Shown: piece after piece, positions 1-5,231 of the stretch
Layout of the letters: every line of letters starts with the position of its first letter
Numbering within the stretch: position 1 is the first letter of the stretch
Assembly (NCBI GenBank): GCA_036823255.1
Contig: DAISGC010000140.1
Coordinates: 1-5,231 of the forward strand
Source: UBA4658 sp002405485
GTDB lineage: Bacteria > Planctomycetota > Phycisphaerae > Phycisphaerales > UBA1924
Direction of reading: 5' to 3'
DNA length: 5,231 nucleotides
Position numbers and translations under genes: made by a program
Notes under the pieces: generated by a model
Databases searched by the model: none
Told to the model about the DNA's origin: nothing
What the model saw: only the letters and a program-made list of their open reading frames with translations

Positions 1-71
1 GTGGGGTGGGGACCGGGTGGTGCATAGGATTTCGGCCCGAGTTCGTGCACGTTCGGCCCAGCCGACCCTCA

Positions 72-82
72 GATCGTCCGAT
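72..82 (+). repeat. 11-bp repeat GATCGTCCGAT, copy 1 (before sucA)
   Basis: GATCGTCCGAT is found here, 94 nt before the sucA start, and again identically at 3052-3062, 48 nt before the sucB start. Its core, ATCG-TC-CGAT, has dyad symmetry. An 11-mer repeat somewhere in 5 kb is unremarkable, but both copies falling in the two short 5' regions of functionally linked genes is less expected. A protein-binding role is inference. Confidence 0.35.
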
Positions 83-165
83 AGTCGTTCGGTTGTGGAT
101 CGGTCGGCGTGGGGCAACGGCAGGATGTTCGGGGTGGATGTGGATGGATTCTGACCCGCACGGAC

Positions 166-170
166 AGGGG
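166..170 (+). promoter_or_regulatory. Ribosome binding site of sucA
   Basis: AGGGG sits six bases before the ATG at 177. This is a good Shine-Dalgarno match at suitable spacing. It decides the start against in-frame upstream candidates (GTG at 6, ATG at 138 and ATG at 144), whose extra residues do not resemble the family. Confidence 0.75.
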
Positions 171-176
171 TTCAAG

Positions 177-3038
177 ATGAGTGGCGCCCAGCAACCGCAA
201 GCTCCCAAGGCCGTTTTGCCTTCGGTCAACTCGTGGAGCGCGGAATACCTCGACGCGCAGTACCAGCAGTACCTCAATGACCCCACGAGCGTCCCCGTCG
301 ACCTCGTGGCGTTCTTCCAGGGCTTTGATCTGGCCGGGGCTCGAGGCCTCGCCGGTGCCGGTTCGGGCTCGCCCCAGGGCTCGGCGGTGCAGAGCGCCAG
401 CGAGGATCTGACGGCGGCCTATCGCGCTCTCGGGCATCTGAAGGCCCGGATCGATCCGTTCGGAATCGAGCGGAGCGGACCAAAGGCCCTCACGCTCGAG
501 TACCACAAGCTCTCCCAGCACGATCTCGATCGGCAGGTGCGTTCGGAGCTTCTGCCCGGCGGCGTCGGCACGCTTCGTGCGCTCATCGAGACGCTCGAGC
601 GTGCATACTGCGGCTCGATCGGCGCGGAGTTCATGCACATTCCCGACGACGCCGAGCGGGCGTGGTTCCGGGCCCGATTCGAGGGCGACCAGCGACCGGC
701 CGCGCTCTCTCGCGACGAACAGCGGGAGGTCTATCAGCACATCGCCTCGACCGATCGCTTCGAGTTCTTCCTTGGCAAGCGTTTCCAGGGCAAGAAGCGA
801 TTCAGCGTCGAGGGGATCGAGGCGATCATCCCGCTCCTGAAGTTTCTGACGCAGCGCGTCGGCGAGCTTGGCGCGAAGGAGATCATCCTGGGCATGGCCC
901 ATCGCGGCCGGCTCGCCGTGCTCAAGAACTATCTCGGAAAGGACCTGCACAAGCTCTTCACCGAGTTCAAGGACGCCTGGGTCGAGGGCGTGAATCAGGG
1001 CGGCGGGGACGTCAAGTATCACCGCGGGTACTCGGGTGATCAGCAGCTCACCGGCTCGGGGTTCGCCGGCCGCGTGGTGCATCTCTCGATGCTCAACAAC
1101 CCCAGCCACCTCGAGAGCGTGAATCCGATCGTGATGGGGCGGGCACGGGCCAAGCAGGAACTCGCCGGCGATCACGATCGCCGCATGGTCATCCCGTTGC
1201 TCATCCACGGCGACGCGGCGGTCGCGGGGCAGGGCATCGTCGCCGAGTGTCTGAACATGTCCAAGCTCGACGGCTACGACGTCGGGGGCACGCTGCACAT
1301 CGTGCTGAACAACCAGGTGGGCTTCACCACCGATCCGCGTGACGGGCGGAGCACCGAGTACTGCACCGACATCGCGAAGATGATCAATGCTCCGGTCCTG
1401 CACGTGAGCGCCGACGATCCGGAGGCCGTGGTGGCCGCGGCCCGGATGGCCGCCGAGTATCGGCACCAGTTCCGCAAGGACGTCTTCATCGACCTGGTGG
1501 GCTTCCGCCGCTACGGCCACAACGAGCAGGACGAGCCGACGTACACGCAGCCGGAGCTGTACGCCAAGGTCGCGGCCCATCCCGGGACCATGACGACCTA
1601 CCGCGACAAGCTCATTGCGCGGGGCGTGCTCTCCCCCGATGAGGCCGAGGCGGTGGTGCAGCGCGAGATGGACGAGATGGACCGCGTGCTGGAAGAGGCC
1701 GCGAAGAAGCCGGTGAACCCGGTTCCTCCGCCGGGTGGCGGTCTGTGGGAGGGGATCACGGACAAGTACTCCTTCGACTCTCCGACGACGGCGGTCGACG
1801 AGAAGACGATCGCCGAGGTGTGCGCGGCGATGGGCCGGGCTCCAGAGGGATTCAACGTCAATCCCAAACTTGCTGGCCTGCTCAAGAACCGCGCGAGTCT
1901 GCCGCAGACGGGCAAGGTGGCCCATGCCGACGCCGAGCAGATCGCCATCGGCACGCTGGTGCTCGAGGGCACGCTTGTGCGGCTGAGCGGGCAGGACTGC
2001 CGTCGCGGGACATTCACGCAGCGTCAGGCGGTGATCCGGGATCAGAAAACCGGCGAACGCCGCACGCTGCTCAACCACATCCGATCGGACCAGAAGGGCC
2101 GCTTCGACGTGTGGGACAGCCCGCTGAGCGAGTTCGCGGTGATGGGCTTTGACTACGGCTACAGCCGGGCCAATCCCCGTGCGCTGGTCATGTGGGAAGG
2201 GCAGTTCGGCGATTTCGTCAATGGCGCGCAGGTGATGATCGACCAGTACCTGGCGTCCAGCGAGGTGAAGTGGAGTCGCTGGGCGGGCCTCGTGCTGCTC
2301 CTGCCGCACGGGTACGAGGGACAGGGGCCCGAGCACTCCTCCGCCCGGCTGGAGCGATTCCTGCAACTGTGCGCCAACGACAACATGGAAGTCGTCTATC
2401 CCAGCACGGCGGCGCAGATGTTCCATCTGCTTCGACGCCAGGTGAAGCGGAACTTCCGCAAGCCGCTGGTCGTGATGACCCCGAAGCGATTCCTGCGTGT
2501 GGAGACGTCGGCGATGAGCGAGCTGTCATCCGGCGGCTTCCAGCACGTCATTGACGATCCGACCAAGCCCGATCCGCGCTCGGTCAAGAAGGTTGTGTAC
2601 TGCACGGGCAAGGTCTATCACGAGCTCAACGACCGGCGGACCGCGATCGGGGCGGGCGACATCGCCATCGTCCGCATCGAGCAGTTGTACCCGTTCCACG
2701 CCAAGGCCATCGGCGACGTGGACGAGCGCTATCCCAAATCCGCGGCCCGGATCTTCGCACAGGAAGAGCCCCGCAACCAGGGCGCGTACCTCTATGTCGC
2801 CGACGTCTTCCGTGAGCAGTTCGGCGTGAACCTGCAGTATGTCGGTCGCGTGGCGTGTGCATCACCGGCGACCGGCTCGGAGAAGGCCCACGCCCTGGAG
2901 CAGGACGCGATCCTCTCGGGCGCCATTGGTCCGGCTCCGACCACCCAGGCCCCCGCGGGCGACAAGCCGGGTGCGGCCGGGCACGCCGGCCCCAACGGCG
3001 CGCCCGCCAAGGCCCACGCAACCAAGTCCAAACGCTGA
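177..3038 (+). CDS. sucA: 2-oxoglutarate dehydrogenase E1 component (thiamine diphosphate-dependent)
   Basis: 953 residues, full length against 933 in E. coli SucA. It decarboxylates 2-oxoglutarate with thiamine diphosphate and succinylates the lipoyl arm of SucB, an irreversible TCA-cycle step in the cytoplasm. Domains in order: E1 N-terminal helix (NSWSAEYLDAQYQQYL, 18-33) that in the family helps bind E2; a Gly/Ala/Ser linker near 53-70; the cofactor-binding domain with GMAHRGR (His242) and DVKYH (His282), matching E. coli His260 and His298; NPSHLE (His311); the Mg/cofactor motif GDAAVAGQG (Asp346) to NNQVGF (Asn379); GHNEQDEPTYTQP; the pyrimidine-binding domain with Glu587 as probable cofactor-activating residue, RLSGQD and GTFTQRQA; then LPHGYEGQGPEHSSARLERF (His711) and IVRIEQLYPF of the C-terminal domain. 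Oddities: QRQA where relatives usually have RHA, Ala582-His583 where they usually have Asp-Trp, Pro-Pro-Pro at 517-519, and a low-complexity tail after 917. sucB follows after 72 nt, implying an operon. Identification is very secure. Confidence 0.97.
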   Translation: MSGAQQPQAPKAVLPSVNSWSAEYLDAQYQQYLNDPTSVPVDLVAFFQGFDLAGARGLAGAGSGSPQGSAVQSASEDLTAAYRALGHLKARIDPFGIERSGPKALTLEYHKLSQHDLDRQVRSELLPGGVGTLRALIETLERAYCGSIGAEFMHIPDDAERAWFRARFEGDQRPAALSRDEQREVYQHIASTDRFEFFLGKRFQGKKRFSVEGIEAIIPLLKFLTQRVGELGAKEIILGMAHRGRLAVLKNYLGKDLHKLFTEFKDAWVEGVNQGGGDVKYHRGYSGDQQLTGSGFAGRVVHLSMLNNPSHLESVNPIVMGRARAKQELAGDHDRRMVIPLLIHGDAAVAGQGIVAECLNMSKLDGYDVGGTLHIVLNNQVGFTTDPRDGRSTEYCTDIAKMINAPVLHVSADDPEAVVAAARMAAEYRHQFRKDVFIDLVGFRRYGHNEQDEPTYTQPELYAKVAAHPGTMTTYRDKLIARGVLSPDEAEAVVQREMDEMDRVLEEAAKKPVNPVPPPGGGLWEGITDKYSFDSPTTAVDEKTIAEVCAAMGRAPEGFNVNPKLAGLLKNRASLPQTGKVAHADAEQIAIGTLVLEGTLVRLSGQDCRRGTFTQRQAVIRDQKTGERRTLLNHIRSDQKGRFDVWDSPLSEFAVMGFDYGYSRANPRALVMWEGQFGDFVNGAQVMIDQYLASSEVKWSRWAGLVLLLPHGYEGQGPEHSSARLERFLQLCANDNMEVVYPSTAAQMFHLLRRQVKRNFRKPLVVMTPKRFLRVETSAMSELSSGGFQHVIDDPTKPDPRSVKKVVYCTGKVYHELNDRRTAIGAGDIAIVRIEQLYPFHAKAIGDVDERYPKSAARIFAQEEPRNQGAYLYVADVFREQFGVNLQYVGRVACASPATGSEKAHALEQDAILSGAIGPAPTTQAPAGDKPGAAGHAGPNGAPAKAHATKSKR

Positions 3039-3055
3039 TCGCTCACACGGCGATC
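3037..3055 (+). other. Small intercistronic hairpin between sucA and sucB
   Basis: GATCGC at 3037-3042 pairs with GCGATC at 3050-3055 around a 7-nt loop. The left arm begins inside the sucA stop codon. A run of four T (3064-3067) follows eight bases later, too short and too distant for a standard Rho-independent terminator. It may be an RNA processing, stabilising or translational-coupling element, or chance in GC-rich DNA. Confidence 0.3.
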
Positions 3056-3062
3056 GTCCGAT
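3052..3062 (+). repeat. 11-bp repeat GATCGTCCGAT, copy 2 (before sucB)
   Basis: Identical to the sequence at 72-82. Here the dyad is one base pair longer, GATCG-TC-CGATC (3052-3063). It overlaps the right arm of the intercistronic hairpin, so the two readings, DNA operator-like site or RNA structure, compete. Confidence 0.35.
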
Positions 3063-3097
3063 CTTTTCGACTCAATCCCCGTTCAGACCCTTCGCAA

Positions 3098-3102
3098 GCA
3101 GG
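3098..3102 (+). promoter_or_regulatory. Weak ribosome binding site of sucB
   Basis: GCAGG ends eight bases before the ATG at 3111. It is only a partial Shine-Dalgarno match, clearly poorer than the one before sucA. The start itself is fixed by the lipoyl domain, which begins right at this Met. Confidence 0.4.
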
Positions 3103-3110
3103 CACTTCCC

Positions 3111-4400
3111 ATGGCGGTAGACATCGTGATTCCGGCGGCCGGCGAATCCGTGACCAGCGGCGTGATCTCGCGTTGGCTCAAGAACGACGGCGACTTCGTC
3201 AAGCGCGATGAGGATGTGCTCGAGATCGAGACCGACAAGGTCACCATGGGCGTCCCGGCCCCCGCGTCGGGCGTCCTCAAGACCGCCGCCAAGGCCGGCG
3301 ACACCGTGAACATCGGACAGACCGTCGGCGTTATCGACGAGAAGGCGACCGCCCAGGCGCCCGTGAGCGAGCCGAAGCCCGCGCCCACGAACGGCAAGCA
3401 GTCGACCGCCTCGGTCCCCGCCGCGGTTCACACTTCGGCGATCGCGGCCTCGGGGCACTCGGGGGAGGACGTGCGCGCCACCCCGCTGGCCAAGAAGCTC
3501 GCCGACGAGCACGGAATCAATCTGCATGGCGTTGCCGGATCCGGTGCGGGCGGTCGCGTCCGCGAGCAGGACGTGCAGGCGCTCATCGAGCAGAAATCGG
3601 GGCAAGTGGCGGTCGCCGCCGCCGGGTTCGCGCCCAGGCCCCAGGCGGCCGGATCCTCGCCGATCGGGGCGGGCTCCGGAGCGTCCCGTCGCGAGCGCAT
3701 GAGCCCGCTTCGGCAGCGCATCGCGGCTCGGCTCGTGGAGGCCCAGCACACCGCCGCGATGCTCACGACCTTCAACGAGTGTGACATGTCCGCCGTCATG
3801 GCGCTGCGGTCGCAGTACAAGGAGTCGTTCGAGAAGAAGCACGGGATCGGCCTGGGCTTCATGTCGTTCTTCGTCAAGGCGGTCGTCGGAGCCCTCAAGA
3901 GCTTCCCGCTCATCAACGCCTCGATCGTCCAGAATGAGCGCGGCGAGCTCGAGATCGAGCACCACGATTTCTATGACGTCGCCGTCGCCGTCGGCACGCC
4001 CAAGGGGCTGGTGGTGCCGGTCCTTCGCGGATGCGACAAGCTCAGCTTCGCCCAGATCGAGAGCGGCATCAAGGATCTCGCCATCAGGGCCCGCGACGGC
4101 AAACTCGCCCTCAGCGAGATGCAGGGCGGCACGTTCACGATCACCAACGGCGGGATCTACGGCTCGCTCATGAGCACCCCGATCCTGAACCCGCCGCAGT
4201 CCGGCATCCTCGGGATGCACAGCATCAAGAACCGGCCGATCGAACATCCCGTCGGCAGCGGCCAGACGGCCCTGCGTCCGATGATGTACCTTGCGCTCAG
4301 CTATGACCACCGCATCGTGGACGGAGCCGAAGCCGTGCAGTTCCTGGTGAGCGTCAAGAACGCCATCGAGGATCCCACGCGGCTGCTCATCGGCATGTAG
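3111..4400 (+). CDS. sucB: Dihydrolipoyllysine succinyltransferase, E2 of 2-oxoglutarate dehydrogenase
   Basis: 429 residues (E. coli SucB has 405). It forms the core of the complex: its lipoyl-lysine accepts the succinyl group from SucA and its catalytic domain passes it to CoA. One lipoyl domain spans about 2-77, with the lipoylated lysine Lys43 in EIETDKVTM. An Ala/Pro-rich flexible linker covers about 78-122. The peripheral subunit-binding domain, which in the family docks E1/E3, covers about 123-161 (TPLAKKLADEHGI, GSGAGGRV). A second linker runs to about 192. The acyltransferase domain covers 193-429, with FNECDMSAVMALR, LGFMSFFVKAVV, TITNGG and the active-site motif SYDHRIVDG (His400, Asp404). 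The FNE-DMSAVM and KHGIGLGFMSFF stretches favour succinyl- over acetyltransferase, as does the neighbouring sucA. The protein has one lipoyl domain, as usual for SucB. No E3 gene follows it. All key residues are present. Confidence 0.97.
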   Translation: MAVDIVIPAAGESVTSGVISRWLKNDGDFVKRDEDVLEIETDKVTMGVPAPASGVLKTAAKAGDTVNIGQTVGVIDEKATAQAPVSEPKPAPTNGKQSTASVPAAVHTSAIAASGHSGEDVRATPLAKKLADEHGINLHGVAGSGAGGRVREQDVQALIEQKSGQVAVAAAGFAPRPQAAGSSPIGAGSGASRRERMSPLRQRIAARLVEAQHTAAMLTTFNECDMSAVMALRSQYKESFEKKHGIGLGFMSFFVKAVVGALKSFPLINASIVQNERGELEIEHHDFYDVAVAVGTPKGLVVPVLRGCDKLSFAQIESGIKDLAIRARDGKLALSEMQGGTFTITNGGIYGSLMSTPILNPPQSGILGMHSIKNRPIEHPVGSGQTALRPMMYLALSYDHRIVDGAEAVQFLVSVKNAIEDPTRLLIGM

Positions 4401-4497
4401 CGTCCGTCGCGCCGGACCCGAGCTTCCCGCCGACACGCTGACCAGAGGTCTCGGTCCAGTGTTGCGGCATGTGGAGCGTTCGATCTCGATCCCGTGC
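4401..4497. other. Convergent intergenic region between sucB and yebC
   Basis: The 97 bases lie between two stop codons facing each other. GTCCG at 4402-4406 pairs with CGGAC at 4413-4417 around a 6-nt loop, starting one base after the sucB stop, but no T-run follows on either strand. GACC/GGTC (4440-4443 and 4447-4450 region) gives another 4-bp hairpin of little weight. I see no standard intrinsic terminator, so termination here may be Rho-dependent or rely on these weak structures. Confidence 0.4.
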
Positions 4498-5231
4498 CTA
4501 TTCCCCGAGCGCCTCGTCCGGCACGTCCGCGTTCGAGTACACGTGCTTCACGTCCTCGTTGTCTTCCAGCGCGTCCACCAGGGCGAGCACGGCCCTGGCC
4601 TGTTCCGCGTCGAGCGCGGCGAGGGTCGTCGGCACCTGTTCGATCGCCGCGTCCGTGATCGTGAACCTGGCCGACTCAAGCGCCACCTTCACCGCGTTGA
4701 ACGTCGGCACGCTCGTCAGGATCGTGAAGGAGGGCTCGTCGTCAGCGTCAAATCGCAGATCATCCGCGCCGGCCCCCGCGGCGATCTCAAAGAGCCGCTC
4801 CTCATCGCCCGCGGTCCCCGCCGCGACCACGCGGCCTTTGGTCTCGAACATGAACGCGACGCAACCGGTTGTTCCGAGGTTGCCCCCGTGCTTGCCCAGG
4901 ATAAGCCGCAGGTCGCTCGCGGTCCGTGTGCGGTTGTTGGTGAGGGCCTCGATGACCAGGGCGACGCCGTGGGGGCCGTAGCCCTCATAGCGCACGCTCT
5001 CATAGTTGTCGCCCTCTCCCGCGCCTGCGCCCTTCTTGATTGCGCGGTCGATGTTGTCCTTGGGAACGTTGTGGTACTTCGCGTCATCCAGCGCCTGGCG
5101 GAGCAGGGCGTTGAACTCCGGATCCGGGCCATGCTGGCGGACCGCCGAGATGATCGCCCGCGAGCACATCGTCCACGCCTTGCTGCGACGCTTGTCCACC
5201 ACCGCCTTGCGATGCTTGACCTTGCTCCATT
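4498..5231 (-). CDS. yebC: YebC/PmpR/TACO1 family protein, 5' end outside window
   Basis: Partial at its start: 243 residues are visible, plus two bases of a codon at 5230-5231. The frame continues upstream of the GTG at 5202 as WSKVKHRKA, the family's N-terminal motif (usually HSKWANIKHRKA), so the GTG is internal and about six residues are missing. Further family motifs: GPDPEFNALLRQALDDAK, NVPKDNIDRAIKKGAG, YEGYGPHGVALVIEALTNNR, RTASDLR, GKHGGNLGTTGCVAFMFE, and a C-terminal domain ending near VKHVYSNADVP. Projected length is about 250, normal for the family. YebC proteins are commonly annotated as DNA-binding transcriptional regulators (PmpR in Pseudomonas). Mitochondrial TACO1 and recent bacterial work point instead to a ribosome-associated translation role, notably on proline-rich nascent chains. 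Which applies here cannot be told from sequence. It is transcribed toward sucB from a promoter beyond the right edge and is not part of the suc operon. The usual Gly run before DP is replaced by RQHGPDP. Confidence 0.94.
   Translation of the reverse strand, partial: WSKVKHRKAVVDKRRSKAWTMCSRAIISAVRQHGPDPEFNALLRQALDDAKYHNVPKDNIDRAIKKGAGAGEGDNYESVRYEGYGPHGVALVIEALTNNRTRTASDLRLILGKHGGNLGTTGCVAFMFETKGRVVAAGTAGDEERLFEIAAGAGADDLRFDADDEPSFTILTSVPTFNAVKVALESARFTITDAAIEQVPTTLAALDAEQARAVLALVDALEDNEDVKHVYSNADVPDEALGE

Larger units (their letters stand above)
1..176 (+). promoter_or_regulatory. 5' region of sucA (partial, left edge of window)
   Basis: No gene is recognisable here. The sucA frame is open back to base 6, but the 57 residues it would add are rich in Arg, Trp and Gly and resemble no E1 N-terminus, so I treat the stretch as non-coding leader. 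A second + frame is open from base 2 to a TGA at 152-154; it could be the tail of an upstream gene, but its translation is unrecognisable. Visible structure: TTCGG occurs at 31, 52, 88 and 128 (the first two as TTCGGCCC), a perfect 8-bp palindrome CGTGCACG lies at 44-51, and GATCGTCCGAT lies at 72-82. I see no convincing -35/-10 pair. That sucA is transcribed from here is inferred from position only. Confidence 0.4.

Noticed and set aside
93..98. TTGTGG as a -35 box for sucA
   Set aside because: No acceptable -10 box lies 16-18 bases downstream, and the promoter type of this organism is unknown.
6..176. N-terminal extension of sucA to the GTG at 6
   Set aside because: The 57 extra residues match nothing in E1 proteins, and the ATG at 177 has a good ribosome binding site and gives the normal family N-terminus.
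69..2426. Very long open frame on the - strand opposite sucA (785 codons)
   Set aside because: It lies fully antisense to a secure gene. Its translation is an Arg/Leu/Val/His-rich mix with no recognisable motif, as expected from the complement of GC-rich codons.
3050..3067. Rho-independent terminator after sucA
   Set aside because: The stem is short and the four-T run is eight bases away from it. The gene order also predicts read-through into sucB.
3072..4436. Long open frame on the - strand opposite sucB (454 codons)
   Set aside because: Antisense shadow of sucB. It has low-complexity Asp/Arg/Gly-rich runs and no family resemblance.
4469..4981. Open frame on the + strand opposite yebC (170 codons)
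   Set aside because: Its Ser/Ala/Arg-rich translation is the complement of yebC codons. The - strand carries a full set of YebC motifs.
5200..5202. GTG as the yebC start codon
   Set aside because: The reading frame continues upstream with WSKVKHRKA, the conserved YebC N-terminus, so the true start lies past the right edge.

Overview
This window is a high-GC bacterial chromosomal segment carrying the E1 and E2 subunits of the 2-oxoglutarate dehydrogenase complex (sucA, then sucB, both on the + strand). Facing them is a convergent, 5'-truncated yebC-family gene on the - strand that runs off the right edge. All three genes are recognisable from conserved motifs and look intact where visible. 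I see no mobile element, CRISPR array, tRNA, rRNA, or sign of horizontal transfer or gene decay. The proteins suggest a high-GC bacterium. My best guess, from the general feel of the YebC and SucB sequences and not from any marker gene, is a planctomycete-like lineage (Phycisphaerae or relatives), and I hold this weakly.

Layout: 1-176 is the 5' region of sucA. It holds no gene I can recognise, but has a cluster of TTCGG repeats, an 8-bp palindrome and an 11-bp sequence that recurs in front of sucB. 177-3038 is sucA, starting at the ATG preceded by AGGGG. 3039-3110 is a 72-nt intercistronic gap with a small hairpin and the second copy of the 11-bp sequence. 3111-4400 is sucB. 4401-4497 is a short convergent intergenic stretch with only weak hairpins. 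4498-5231 is yebC (-), whose first few codons lie outside the window.

Function: SucA (thiamine diphosphate-dependent) decarboxylates 2-oxoglutarate and passes the succinyl group to the lipoyl-lysine arm of SucB, which transfers it to CoA. The third subunit, lipoamide dehydrogenase (Lpd, E3), is not here and must be encoded elsewhere. YebC belongs to the YebC/PmpR/TACO1 family, long annotated as transcriptional regulators and more recently linked to translation, including relief of ribosome stalling on proline-rich stretches.

Overall this is an ordinary housekeeping region. The points worth a second look are modest: the shared 11-bp element before both suc genes, unusual residues in the SucA cofactor domain, a low-complexity C-terminal tail on SucA, and a Pro-Pro-Pro-Gly stretch in SucA near a yebC gene. 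I did not find evidence of a new biological system.
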